Assembly: GCF_014650715.1 (NCBI RefSeq)
Contig: NZ_BMVM01000030.1
Coordinates: 1 to 64,000, forward strand
DNA from: Streptomyces bluensis
GTDB taxonomy: Bacteria > Actinomycetota > Actinomycetes > Streptomycetales > Streptomycetaceae
Reading direction: 5' to 3'
Length of the DNA stretch: 64,000 nucleotides
Part shown: positions 34,938-43,885 of the stretch, one piece after another
Layout of the letters: each line of letters opens with the position of its first letter
Position numbering within the stretch: position 1 is the first letter of the stretch
The notes under the pieces: model-generated
The model's input: the letters and a program-made list of their open reading frames with translations, nothing else
The model's database searches: none
Told to the model about the DNA's origin: nothing
Translations under genes and position numbers: made by a program

Positions 34938-35336
34938 CTAGTCGGCAGTGTGCGGGGGTGTGGCCAGGGTGGTGTCGGGCACGATGGCGGCTTGGTCTGT
35001 CGCCGTGGCACATGCGGTACAGGTGTCGGCGAGCCGCCAGGTCCGGCCGCCGCGTTCACGTGTGAGCAGGAGTTGGATGGGGCCGGTGCAGCCTCGGTGG
35101 CGGGGGTGCCAGCGGCAGCCGCGTTCGTGGCACTGGCAGATCCGCAGGTGGTGTGGACGGGGGTTGGTGCGGGCGTGTCGGGCCAGGTGGGTGAGGGCTG
35201 CCGAGCGGGCGGCTGCCGCGGTGACCCTTGCGCCGCCGTGCGGGCACTGCTGGCAGACGAGGAGGAGTCCGCTGGTGTGCGAACGCAGTTCCACGGTCCA
35301 GGCGCGGGGCACTGGGCATGGTGTGCACAGTCTCAT
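34938..35336 (-). CDS. Cys/His-rich hypothetical protein
   Basis: This 132-residue protein has many paired Cys and His residues: LCTPCP, VCQQCPHGG, RICQCHERGCRWHPRHRGC and DTCTACA. These suggest two or more zinc-binding knuckles. I recognise it only as a recurrent type of small protein in Streptomyces accessory DNA. It is divergent from the XRE gene, and the intervening DNA contains the XRE-type operator motifs, so both may be controlled together. Confidence 0.6.
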   Translation of the reverse strand: MRLCTPCPVPRAWTVELRSHTSGLLLVCQQCPHGGARVTAAAARSAALTHLARHARTNPRPHHLRICQCHERGCRWHPRHRGCTGPIQLLLTRERGGRTWRLADTCTACATATDQAAIVPDTTLATPPHTAD

Positions 35337-35402
35337 GGCGTGTGGTCTTCCTCTCGTGTGCCGCGCCGGGTTTCGTCTGAGTGGGGGCAGCCGTTCACCG
35401 TA

Positions 35403-35485
35403 GTGCAGACCTCTGCCCTCCTGCTGCCGTCGTCGCCACCTGGGTAAATAGGGCAGAGATCTGCACTGACAGGGCAGGGGTCTGC
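35403..35485. promoter_or_regulatory. Three-copy operator cluster between divergent genes
   Basis: A motif AGGGCAGRGRTCTGC occurs at 35403-35419 (inverted), 35450-35466 and 35471-35485. The first two form a 17-bp inverted repeat with one mismatch (GTGCAGACCTCTGCCCT against AGGGCAGAGATCTGCAC). Its position in the promoter gap before the XRE gene suggests autoregulation. Confidence 0.6.
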
Positions 35486-35501
35486 CCCGTCGGATGGACG
35501 G

Positions 35502-35764
35502 GTGACGATCTTGCCGCCCGACCCGGACCTCGACGCGCTGCGGCTGGAGCTCGCGCGTCTGCGGGCCCGCGAGGGTGGTCCTATGACGAGCTCGCCGCCC
35601 GCAGCGGCCTGTCCCGGCGCACGGTCATCGAGATCGAGCAGGGTCGCACCATCGGTTCCCTGAAGACCTGGCACGCCCTCGCTCACGTGCTGGGAACCCC
35701 TTTTGACGAGCTGTTCGGCACGCTGTGCCGCGGCCACGACCTGCCCCGTCCCGTCGCCGACTGA
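35502..35764 (+). pseudogene. XRE-family regulator with a probable one-base deletion
   Basis: The N-terminus in one frame is TILPPDPDLDALRLELARLR. The helix-turn-helix GWSYDELAARSGLSRRTVIE, then EIEQGRTIGSLKTWHALAH, and the tail PFDELFGTLCRGHD are in the next frame. The two join at GAGGGTGG near 35570, where one additional G would restore a single protein of about 88 residues. The longer frame starting at 35381 avoids the shift, but its first 65 residues look non-coding and overlap the operators. The gene is probably frameshifted, or the base call is wrong. Confidence 0.65.
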
Positions 35765-35922
35765 CGGCCCAGAACCGCTCGTCAGCAATCACCCGAAACG
35801 GCGACGCCGTATCGAACGTGCTGCCGCCGCTTCGTACGCCAGTTGCCCCGCATAGGGCTGACCGGGCGATACGACGGCAGCGCTGCCGCGTGTGCGGTGT
35901 GTTGGCTGGCAGGTTCGCCCGC

Positions 35923-36804
35923 ATGTGCTCCCTGCCTTCGACTTCTGCTCGGCACTGGGACGGCAGCCCCGTCGCCGTGCCTGTGCGTCGTTCCCTGCGG
36001 GTGACCCCCGGCGGCGTCAGCCGGCTGCTGCGCTGCGGTCAGGCCGGCCGCTGCCGGGACTGCGGCAACCGGATCGAGTGGTACCACCGCAGCGACCAGC
36101 GGCTCGTCCCTCTCCACCCGCACGAAGTGCAGGCCGATGAGGTACCCGCTGGCTGCCACTGGCAGGTCAGTTCCGGAGTCGCGCACCCTGCGGGAGACGG
36201 CAGCGCCTGGTGCCGCCTGCCGCACGCCCTGCTGTGTCCCGCCCGGGATGCCCCCGCCATTCCCGAACTGGGCCAGCTGCGCCGGGTGCTGGCCGTGAAC
36301 ACCCGCCGCCTGATCGACGCCGGCCGCTTCACCCCGCCCTCCGCCCCACCCAACGGGACGACGTCGCAGACGCCGGTGTGCCGCCCGGCCCGGCCCATCG
36401 TGCAGATGCTGTACGTGCGTTACCTCGCCGCCCACCCGGTGCAGGAACTCCAGTGCGTTACTCAGACCCGGCGTCGCGAGCGCTGCACCCGCCTACTGCT
36501 CGCCCCCGATGCCCTGGCCGGGACCTGGAGGCTGCTGCCTGCCACCGCGTCACGGGGCCAACTGGCATTGCCCGCCGAGGTCATGGCCGTCTACGACCTC
36601 AGCGCCCTGCCGTATGCCGAACAGTTGCGCTGGCGGGCCCAGCGCTGCCCGCAGCACGCCGCCACCCCCACGGCCGCCGACCTGGCGGTGGCCGACTGGG
36701 AACCCTTCGACCCGCTCATCCACCATGACCACATCCACAACCGCCTGCCCACCCGTAACCGGCCCCGGTCGTCGGGCCGTGCGCAGAAGGTGGTTTGGCC
36801 GTGA
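35923..36804 (+). CDS. DUF6083 domain protein
   Basis: This 293-residue protein opens with a DUF6083-type block: RRSLRVTPGGVSRLLRCGQA, GRCRDCGNRIEWYHRSDQR and ALHP-like VPLHPHEV. Paired cysteines (CRDC) suggest a zinc site. The function is unknown; the family is mostly actinobacterial. The ATG at 35923 is chosen because the domain begins just after it, though in-frame starts exist upstream, for example GTG at 35818. The 3' end overlaps the next gene start (GTGA). Confidence 0.7.
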   Translation: MCSLPSTSARHWDGSPVAVPVRRSLRVTPGGVSRLLRCGQAGRCRDCGNRIEWYHRSDQRLVPLHPHEVQADEVPAGCHWQVSSGVAHPAGDGSAWCRLPHALLCPARDAPAIPELGQLRRVLAVNTRRLIDAGRFTPPSAPPNGTTSQTPVCRPARPIVQMLYVRYLAAHPVQELQCVTQTRRRERCTRLLLAPDALAGTWRLLPATASRGQLALPAEVMAVYDLSALPYAEQLRWRAQRCPQHAATPTAADLAVADWEPFDPLIHHDHIHNRLPTRNRPRSSGRAQKVVWP

Positions 36805-37289
36805 CGTCGCACCACGCCGTTGAGATCGTTCTGACCCGGCCCCTCACGGCTGGCGAGCTCAAGCGCGCCGGCCGCAGCGTGCCTCTGGCCGCGAACGCCG
36901 ACCGGACCCGGCTGATGGCCGTGCAACGCGCGTACAGCCCGGGCAACGCCCTGCACGTGCTGCGGCGCCGGCTGGGCTCGCGATTGCCCATCGACGTCCT
37001 CAGTACGCACTATCCGGACCGGCACGGTCAGGTGCGGCTCAATGTCGCCTTCAGCCGCAGCGCCGAGGCGGCCATCCGTCAGGCTGCAGCTGCTTTGGGC
37101 CAGCGGCCGAAGGAATTCCTGGGCCAGAGCGTCACGGCAGCACTTGCCCGGCAGCAGCAGGACCGCTGTCGGCTCCTGGAGATCCGGCTTCAAGGCCTGC
37201 TCGCCCACCACACGCCCGAAGAGGTCCTGGCCTGCGCGGCCACTGCCCTTTCCAGCCGGCACCACCGCTGCCCGCCGACGCGGCCGTAA
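36801..37289 (+). CDS. Hypothetical protein coupled to the DUF6083 gene
   Basis: This 162-residue protein has no family I recognise. The middle is basic and the C-terminal half is helical (AAIRQAAAALGQRPKEFLGQ, then SVTAALARQQQDR), as in small DNA-binding or toxin-antitoxin-like proteins. The GTG start overlaps the TGA of the DUF6083 gene, so the two are probably co-translated. Confidence 0.6.
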   Translation: MTSHHAVEIVLTRPLTAGELKRAGRSVPLAANADRTRLMAVQRAYSPGNALHVLRRRLGSRLPIDVLSTHYPDRHGQVRLNVAFSRSAEAAIRQAAAALGQRPKEFLGQSVTAALARQQQDRCRLLEIRLQGLLAHHTPEEVLACAATALSSRHHRCPPTRP

Positions 37290-37365
37290 GCCCCTCCCCT
37301 GTGCCAGGTCCTCCCCGGAGGGCCGCCATGGCAGTCCCCGTCTTCTGCTTCTCGCGGAGGGTTTG

Positions 37366-38835
37366 TTGCACACGTCCACCGACGAACAGGTCCACGCCGC
37401 CGATGTCTTCCGCGCCGGTGATCACCTCGTCCTGCAGGCCGGCGCAGGCACCGGAAAGACCACCACCCTCGCCCTGCTCGCCTCCGGCACTCAGCGTCGC
37501 GGCCGTTACCTCGCCTTCAACAAGGACATCGCCCGCGACGCCGCCTTGCGCTTCCCTCGCACCGTCCAGTGCAAGACGGCCCATGCCACGGCCTACGCCG
37601 CCGTCGGCCACCGCTATGCAGGCCGTCTCAACAGCCCCCGCCAGCCCGCCTGGAAGATCGGCAAGGCGCTCGGCATCACCCGGCCCCTCCGAGTCGGCGA
37701 GCACGAGATCAGCCTCAGGACGCTGTCCCACACCGTGCTGCGCACCGTGACCCGCTTCTGCCACTCCGCCGACCGCGCCCTGGCCCGCCACCACGTCCCG
37801 TCCCTGCGCCGCCTGACAGCACCCGCCGAACACACCCAGCTTGCCCAGGCGGTCCTGCCGTTCGCCGACCGTGCTTGGGCCGACCTGCACAACCCCGACG
37901 AAGGCGTGGTCCGCTTCGAACACGACCACTACCTGAAAATGTGGGCCCTGACCGAACCGAAGATCGAGGCGGACTTCCTCCTTCTCGACGAAGCCCAGGA
38001 CACCAACCCGGTCCTGGAACAGGTCTTCTCCGCCCAGCGCGACCACGCGCAGCTCGTCATGGTCGGCGATTCCGCCCAGGCCATCTACGGCTGGCGCGGC
38101 GCCCGCGATGTGATGACCGGCTTCGACGGCACTCAGCTGACGCTCACCCGTTCCTTCCGCTTCGGTCCTCTCATCGCCGAGCAGGCCAACCGGTGGCTGG
38201 AGCTCGCCGAGGCGCCCATCCGCCTGACCGGCACCGACACGATTCCTGCCGAAGTCGGTGACCTGGCCTGCCCGGACGCGGTGCTGTGCCGCACCAACAT
38301 CGGCGCCATGACCGAGGTCATGCGCCTGCTCTCCGACGGTCACCGCGTCGCTCTGACCCGCGGCGGGCATACCCTGGCCGCGCTGGCACTCGCCGCCCGC
38401 GACCTCAAAGACGGCCGCCGAACCGCCCACCCCGAACTCGTCCTCTTCAGTTCGTGGGGCGAGCTGCAGGAGTACGCCGAACACGACCCCGCCGGACGGG
38501 ATCTGCAGCCCTTCGTCGACCTCGTCGACACCCACGGCCCCGACGCCATCCTCGCCGCGATCAACCAACTCACCGACGAGAAGAACGCCGACGTCACCGT
38601 CTCCACCGCCCACACAGCCAAAGGCCGCGAATGGCCCACCATCAAAATCGCCCACGACTTTCCCCCGCCCAAGGACACCGATCAGCACGACGCCCAGGGC
38701 CGCCCGATCCTCGAGCCGGTCAATGACACCGACGCCCGCCTCGCCTACGTCGCCGTCACCCGCGGCCGCCACCACCTCGACCTCGGCGGCCTGTCATGGA
38801 TCGACACCTACCTCGCCCCACCTCCTGCCTCCTGA
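37366..38835 (+). CDS. UvrD/Rep-like superfamily I DNA helicase
   Basis: This helicase of 489 residues has Walker A GAGTGKTT near residue 30, a VQCKTAHATAYAA motif, DEAQDTNP (Walker B), VGDSAQAIYGWRGA (motif III), LTRSFRFG (motif IV), VSTAHTAKGREW (motif V) and YVAVTRGRHHL (motif VI). It is shorter than UvrD (about 720 residues) and lacks the large 1B/2B insertions. The TTG at 37366 is chosen because GGAGG ends 5 bases before it. It follows the DUF6083 pair with a short gap, and its role there is unknown. Confidence 0.85.
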   Translation: MHTSTDEQVHAADVFRAGDHLVLQAGAGTGKTTTLALLASGTQRRGRYLAFNKDIARDAALRFPRTVQCKTAHATAYAAVGHRYAGRLNSPRQPAWKIGKALGITRPLRVGEHEISLRTLSHTVLRTVTRFCHSADRALARHHVPSLRRLTAPAEHTQLAQAVLPFADRAWADLHNPDEGVVRFEHDHYLKMWALTEPKIEADFLLLDEAQDTNPVLEQVFSAQRDHAQLVMVGDSAQAIYGWRGARDVMTGFDGTQLTLTRSFRFGPLIAEQANRWLELAEAPIRLTGTDTIPAEVGDLACPDAVLCRTNIGAMTEVMRLLSDGHRVALTRGGHTLAALALAARDLKDGRRTAHPELVLFSSWGELQEYAEHDPAGRDLQPFVDLVDTHGPDAILAAINQLTDEKNADVTVSTAHTAKGREWPTIKIAHDFPPPKDTDQHDAQGRPILEPVNDTDARLAYVAVTRGRHHLDLGGLSWIDTYLAPPPAS

Positions 38836-38847
38836 GCGCCAAGTCGC

Positions 38848-38862
38848 GCAGACCTCGGCCCT
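38848..38862. promoter_or_regulatory. Fourth copy of the XRE-type operator motif
   Basis: GCAGACCTCGGCCCT (inverse GGGCCGAGGTCTGC) matches the operator cluster at 35403-35485. It lies 148 bases before the coiled-coil gene at 39010. Confidence 0.45.
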
Positions 38863-39009
38863 GCTCTGCTCAGAACACGTCACGGTGTTGTGGCCTGCCC
38901 ACCAACGAGGAGCGCACGGGCTGGGTGTGCGGCAGACACATGAGCTGTGCAGAGGACAGGGTGAGTAACATCCACTCCCAACGCATTGCTTATCGGGAAG
39001 GGAAGCGCC

Positions 39010-39645
39010 ATGACCGAGACACCGGTGGAAACCACTGATCTCAAGGCGCAGTACACCGCCCAGGTCGCCGCCGACCTCGAACGCAACGCCAAAGAGCAGG
39101 AACGTCTCCGCGGGGAGATCGACGCCCTGCAAGACCAACTCCTGGCACTGCAGCAAGACCACACCGTGCTGGTCAACATGCAGCAGGCACTCGGCGCCGC
39201 AAGCAAACCGGAGCCGGCCTCCGCGGCCGAAGATGTCGCCGCACCTTCCGTTCCCCAGCAGAAGACCGCCACCAAGCCAGCAACCGGCAAGCGAACCCGA
39301 ACCAAGAAGACCACTCCCCCACAAGGAAGCAAGCAGGCCAAGAAGCCCACCGCCAAGACCGCGGCCCCGAAGACGGCCCAGCCCACCCTCGTCGAACTCA
39401 TCCGCCGCCACCTCACCGAACAGAGCGAACCACGCTCCGCCGCAGAGGTCGCCGCCGCACTCAGCCAGGTCCATCCCGACCGCCGCATTCAGACCACCGT
39501 CGTACGCACCACCCTCGAAGGACTCGTCGCCAAAAGCCACGCTCAGCGCACCAAGCAAGGCGCATCCGTCTTCTACACCGCCCCTGACACCCAGGAGCCG
39601 ACCACACAGCCCCAGGACGACACACAGCGTGTGCAAGCCGGCTGA
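39010..39645 (+). CDS. Coiled-coil protein with basic linker and winged-helix-like C-terminus
   Basis: This 211-residue protein has a coiled coil at about residues 10-60 (ERNAKEQERLRGEIDALQDQ). A Lys/Ala/Thr/Pro-rich linker follows (about 75-125), similar in composition to histone H1-like tails. The C-terminal domain, LVELIRRHLTEQSEPRSAAE and TVVRTTLEGLVAKSHAQRT, looks like a winged helix. It may be a DNA-binding or nucleoid-associated protein. The ATG has a GGGAAG ribosome site. The operator-like motif upstream suggests shared control with the XRE locus. Confidence 0.65.
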   Translation: MTETPVETTDLKAQYTAQVAADLERNAKEQERLRGEIDALQDQLLALQQDHTVLVNMQQALGAASKPEPASAAEDVAAPSVPQQKTATKPATGKRTRTKKTTPPQGSKQAKKPTAKTAAPKTAQPTLVELIRRHLTEQSEPRSAAEVAAALSQVHPDRRIQTTVVRTTLEGLVAKSHAQRTKQGASVFYTAPDTQEPTTQPQDDTQRVQAG

Positions 39646-39939
39646 ACACCTCAGACAACAGCAGACCTTGAGAATCCGAGGGAAGACACCGGATCGCCGA
39701 CGCGCTATACGCGCGTTTTCCAAGTGTGGGTTTCGTGTGTACCGAGAGCTCGTACTCACCGTTCGCGTTCGTTCGCCATGAGGTGGTCCTCAACGTCGAA
39801 CTGAGCGTTACCCGCCGCCTGCTGTATGTCGTACTCCAAGCGCGAGTAGATGACGGCATCGCCGGATCCTGGCCGGCGACTCCACCGGCGCCGTCGCCGA
39901 CACTCGCGCCCCAGCCGACCGCCACCACCTCACCACGAC

Positions 39940-40113
39940 CAGCGGACCGCCGCAGACAAAGCCTGCTGCTACCTGGAGAACAACACCGTCTTCGTCCGCT
40001 ACGACTAGGCGCTCGCTGCCGGCTGGCCGATCGCCCGCGGCATCGTCGAGGGCGCCGACCGGCTCGACATCACTGGCAGCCGATGGAGCGTCCCCGGAGG
40101 GGAAGCCGTTTGA
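39940..40113 (+). pseudogene. ISKra4-family transposase remnant
   Basis: The frame reads KACCYLENNTVFVRYD, a TAG stop, then ALAAGWPIARGIVEGADRLD and ITGSRWSVPGGEAV. This is the C-terminal catalytic segment of ISKra4-type transposases (YLxxxxxxxRYDEALAAGWPIATGVIEGA). The Glu codon after RYD is a stop, and an 8-10 residue block after EGA is deleted. No inverted repeats or N-terminal part remain. Confidence 0.75.
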
Positions 40114-40202
40114 CCAGAGCAAGCCTCTCTCCAGGGCCCAGTTGAACCCCGCGCCCTTCCTGACCGTCGACTACGACGGCCAGCGCCCGCCGTTCACCTT
40201 CG

Positions 40203-40316
40203 GAGCACGAGGGCAAGCTGCCAGCGGGCAAGTCCGGCCGCCACGTCATCCTCGCCGTGTGGAACGTGCACGACACCGCGAACGCCTTCTACGCCTGCTC
40301 GGATGTCAAGTTCTGA
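40203..40316 (+). pseudogene. 3' end of an AA10 lytic polysaccharide monooxygenase gene
   Basis: The last 37 codons read KLPAGKSGRHVILAVWNVHD and then TANAFYACSDVKF, the conserved C-terminus of chitin/cellulose-active AA10 enzymes. The rest of the gene is missing, so it is a scar at the left border of the aminoglycoside cluster. Confidence 0.8.
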
Positions 40317-40385
40317 GCCCGTCTGGTACGCCATGAACGTGCGTGGCCCCTCCGCCGTCCTCGCTGCAGGGGCCACGCACTCGCG

Positions 40386-42128
40386 TCAGTCGCCGTGCCA
40401 GGCCCGCCACAGCGCGGCGTAGGCGCCGCCTGCGGCGAGCAGTTCGTGGTGGCTGCCTAGTTCGCGGATGCGGCCGTCCTCCATCACCGCGATCCGGTCG
40501 GCATCCTGCGCGGTGTGCAGCCGGTGCGCGATGGCGATGACGGTACGGCCGCGCAGCACGGCGGCGAGCGTCTGCTCGGTGTGGCGCGCGGTGGCCGGGT
40601 CCAGGAGTGCGGTGGCCTCGTCGAGGACCACGGTGTGCGGGTCGGCGAGCACAAGCCGTGCCAGCGCCGCCTGTTGGGCCTGCGCCGCGGTCAGCTGGTG
40701 GCCCCCCGAACCGACCACGATATCGAGTCCGCCGGGGAGTTCCGCCGCCCACGCCGCCATGCCGACGGCTTCCAGCGCATGCCGGACCTCCTCCTCGGCG
40801 GCGGGCCGCGCGCAGGTGATGTTCTCCCGCAGGGTGCCCCGGAAGATGTGATGTTCCTGGGTGACCAGTGCAATGCGGCGCCGCAGGTCCTCGGCGCTCA
40901 GGTCGACCAGGCGCACCCCGCCGAGCTCGACGGTGCCGCCGGTGGGTGCGTAGACCCCCGCGAGGAGCTTGCCGAGGGTGGACTTCCCCGAGCCGGACGG
41001 GCCCACGACAGCGAGGCGTTCGCCGGGCGCGAGGTCCACGTCCACACCGTGCAGGATGTCGCGGCCCCGCTGGTAGGCGTAGGTGACGCCGCGGGTGGCG
41101 AGCCGTTCGCCCTGGGGGTGCTCGCCGGTGGGCCTCCGGTCGGCCGGGATTCTGCCGATGCCGAGCACCCGCGCGAGCGACGCGGCACCGATCTGGAGCT
41201 CGTCCATCCAACTCAGCATGTCGTCGAGGGGGAACAGCAGCTGCCGTACGTACAGCGTGGCCGCGACGGCCTGGCCCAGGGTGACGGCGTCATGGGTGTA
41301 GAGCAGGCCGCCGACAGCGAGCGTCGCGACCACGGGGATGACGTAGCTGAACTCGACCAGCAAGTACCAGGAACTGCGCAGCCACATGGTGTGGCGCTCG
41401 GCCGCATACGCCTCGCCGAGGTCGCGGTCCAGGGCCTGGCGCCGCCACGTCCGCAGCCGGAGCGCCTCGACCGTGCGGGCGCCGGGCACAGTCTCGGCGA
41501 GGGTGTCGCCAAGAGCCGTATAGCTGGCGCCCCTTCGGCGGTAGGCGGCGCCGGACCGGCGCAGGTACCACCGGGTTCCGCCCCAGAGCAACGGGATGAC
41601 GACGAGGCTGGGCAGCGCAGTGAGGGGGCCCACGAGCATCAGCGCCGCGAACGTGAACAGGCACGTCATCAGGGCGATCAGGGTTTCGGGCACCGCGTAG
41701 CGCACGGTGTTGGTCAGGGCGTCGGTGTCGCGGGACGCACGGGTGAGGAGATCTCCGGGCTCGGCGTCCTCGACGGTGGACAGCGGCAGGCCCGCGACGC
41801 GGTCCACGAAGTCCTCGCGCACCTCGGCGGTGATCTTCTCCCCGAACTGGCAGGAGCGCCGCACGGCCCAGTGGGTCATGACGGCCTGGGCGAGCAGGGA
41901 GAGCAGCAGCCCGAGGCCGATGGCGTGGACGGTGGCGAGGGTGGTGGTGCCCTGCACGACCTCGTCGAGAAGGCGGCCGATCAGCCAGGGCCCGGCCAGG
42001 CCGCAGACCGCAGCCAGTCCGTGGCACACCAGCATCCAGGCCAGGTCGCGCCGGTGCCTGCGGGCCATCGCCAGACCGTGCGCACGCACCTGGGCGGTCT
42101 CGGCCACCGGCAGCCGGGCCCCGCTCAT
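40386..42128 (-). CDS. strW: ABC exporter half-transporter, StrW-like (catalytic Walker motifs)
   Basis: This 580-residue protein has six membrane segments (residues about 25-310) and an ATPase domain. Walker A is GPSGSGKST, Walker B is TVVLDEATALLD, and the H-loop is AIAHRLHT. The signature motif is degenerate: LTAAQ instead of LSGGQ. Its start overlaps the end of the partner gene (ATGA), so the two should form a heterodimer. In streptomycin producers strV and strW encode such a pair, thought to export the phosphorylated product. The symbol is given by architecture and context. Confidence 0.8.
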   Translation of the reverse strand: MSGARLPVAETAQVRAHGLAMARRHRRDLAWMLVCHGLAAVCGLAGPWLIGRLLDEVVQGTTTLATVHAIGLGLLLSLLAQAVMTHWAVRRSCQFGEKITAEVREDFVDRVAGLPLSTVEDAEPGDLLTRASRDTDALTNTVRYAVPETLIALMTCLFTFAALMLVGPLTALPSLVVIPLLWGGTRWYLRRSGAAYRRRGASYTALGDTLAETVPGARTVEALRLRTWRRQALDRDLGEAYAAERHTMWLRSSWYLLVEFSYVIPVVATLAVGGLLYTHDAVTLGQAVAATLYVRQLLFPLDDMLSWMDELQIGAASLARVLGIGRIPADRRPTGEHPQGERLATRGVTYAYQRGRDILHGVDVDLAPGERLAVVGPSGSGKSTLGKLLAGVYAPTGGTVELGGVRLVDLSAEDLRRRIALVTQEHHIFRGTLRENITCARPAAEEEVRHALEAVGMAAWAAELPGGLDIVVGSGGHQLTAAQAQQAALARLVLADPHTVVLDEATALLDPATARHTEQTLAAVLRGRTVIAIAHRLHTAQDADRIAVMEDGRIRELGSHHELLAAGGAYAALWRAWHGD

Positions 42129-43885
42129 TCGCCGTTCCCCAGGGGCGCCGTGCCTGCGGCGGGCGCCTGCCCGGGCGGGTGGGAATGTCCGGCCTCGCGC
42201 TGGATCACCAGGCGGTAGTCCGCGCGGCGGGCGAGGAGCTCTCGGTGTGTGCCGGTGGCGACGACGCGTCCGTCGGGCAGGAAGGAGACCCGTTCGGCGT
42301 GGTCGAGGAGGAGCGGGCTTGAGCTGATGAGGACGGTGGTGCGGCCGGTCCGTGCGGCCCGCAGCCGGCGGGCGAGGACGTTCTCGGTGTGGGCGTCCAC
42401 CGCCGAGGTGGGGTCGACCACGACCAGGACGTCGGGATCGGCAAGGACGGCCCGCGCCAGGAAGAGGCGCTGCCGCTGGCCTCCGGAGAATCGGCGCCCG
42501 TCGGCGGTGATGTCGGTGTCGAGGCCCCGGGGCAGTGCCTCGACGATGTCATCGGCGGCGGCCGCCCGCAGCGCCGCAGCGATCGCGGTGTCGTCGGCGG
42601 TACCGTGCGGGTCGAGGCTGGCACGCAGCGGACCGCGGAAGAGCCGGGGGCGGCTGTCGACGACGAGGATGCGGCGGCGCACCTCATCGGGCGCCGGGGT
42701 GGTGAGGAGCAGGCCGTCGTACCGTACGGGAGCGTCGGTGTAGCCGCCGAGCCGGTCGGCGAGGCGCAGGCCCTCGGCCGACGGTGCGACCACGGCGTGA
42801 AACGTGCCAGGCGTGGTGATGAACCCGGAGGTCTCGTCGGCGATTTCGGCCACCAGGGCGCCCATCGGCAGGGAGGCCTCCTCGGGCGCGGGTCTCGTCC
42901 GGATGCGGAGCACGGCGATGACGCGACGAGCGGCGACATGGGCCCGGGCGAACCGGTCGGCGGTCTCGGTGAAGATGCCCAGCGGCTCGACGAGGAAGGC
43001 CGCGTAGGCGTAGAAGGCGACCAGCTCGCCGGGGGTCACGGAGCTCTCCAGCGTGCCGTACGCACCGATCCAGGTGACGGTGGCGACCAGGAGCCCGGGC
43101 AGCAGCACCTGGGCGCTGCGGATCAAGGCCTCGGCCCCAGCGACCTTGGAGCCCGCCTTGCGCACCCTCTGGGAACGCTGGCGGTAGGAGCGGGCGAAGG
43201 AGGTCTCGCCGCCGACGCCACGCAGCACCCGCAGTCCCGCGACGATGTCGGTGAGCCGGGAGGTCAACTCGCCCTGGAGCCGCCGGTAGTCCCGCTGGCG
43301 CCGGTGCAGGGGCCGCAGTGTGTACCCCATGGCGAGGACGATCACCGGCACCACGACGATCAGCATCGTGCCGAGGACGGGCGACTGGCCGAGCAGGATC
43401 GCGGCGACGAGGACGACCGAGACCAGGGCGCCGACGGCCCGGCCCACGATGTCGAAGGCGTGCCCCAGAGTGTTCATGTCCGAGGTACCGATGCTGACCA
43501 GCTCACCGTCGTCCACGCGACGGGCCAGTGAGGCGCCGAGGGAGTTGGCGTGTCCGATTACGAGCTGCACGGTACGGAAGCCCGCCGAGAGGGCGTTGTA
43601 CATGTTCAGGCGCCGCCGGACGGTGCCGGACACGGCCTGGACGGCGCCAAGTCCGAGCAGGACCGCCGACCAGGAGAGGACCGTGCGCATGTCGCCAGGT
43701 ACCAGGCCCTCGTCGACGGCCTCGCGGATGACCACCGGTATGAGTGCCTGCGAGCCGAGCCACAACATGCCGAAGAACGCCGCCGCGCTCAAGGGCCAGG
43801 CATTGCGGCGCGCGAGCCACAGCAAGTACCGCGTGGCCGAGCGCGTATCCGGAACTCCCGGGTCTGCGACGGGCAGCGGGCGCAT
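42125..43885 (-). CDS. strV: ABC exporter half-transporter, StrV-like (degenerate Walker A)
   Basis: This is the partner of the adjacent exporter, about 586 residues from the ATG at 43885; the ATG at 43948 would add 21. The membrane domain includes WPLSAAAFFGMLWLGSQALI. In the ATPase domain Walker A is lost (VVAPSAEGLRLAD) and the catalytic Glu after Walker B is Pro (VLVVVDPTSAVD), but the signature FSGGQRQRLFLAR is canonical. The pair therefore has one competent ATP site, built from StrW-like Walker motifs and this signature. It is probably the self-protection efflux route of the cluster. Confidence 0.78.
   Translation of the reverse strand: MRPLPVADPGVPDTRSATRYLLWLARRNAWPLSAAAFFGMLWLGSQALIPVVIREAVDEGLVPGDMRTVLSWSAVLLGLGAVQAVSGTVRRRLNMYNALSAGFRTVQLVIGHANSLGASLARRVDDGELVSIGTSDMNTLGHAFDIVGRAVGALVSVVLVAAILLGQSPVLGTMLIVVVPVIVLAMGYTLRPLHRRQRDYRRLQGELTSRLTDIVAGLRVLRGVGGETSFARSYRQRSQRVRKAGSKVAGAEALIRSAQVLLPGLLVATVTWIGAYGTLESSVTPGELVAFYAYAAFLVEPLGIFTETADRFARAHVAARRVIAVLRIRTRPAPEEASLPMGALVAEIADETSGFITTPGTFHAVVAPSAEGLRLADRLGGYTDAPVRYDGLLLTTPAPDEVRRRILVVDSRPRLFRGPLRASLDPHGTADDTAIAAALRAAAADDIVEALPRGLDTDITADGRRFSGGQRQRLFLARAVLADPDVLVVVDPTSAVDAHTENVLARRLRAARTGRTTVLISSSPLLLDHAERVSFLPDGRVVATGTHRELLARRADYRLVIQREAGHSHPPGQAPAAGTAPLGNGE

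Noticed and set aside
40515..42218. 567-codon plus-strand frame opposite the exporter gene
   Set aside because: The minus strand has Walker motifs and six membrane segments; the plus frame has none.
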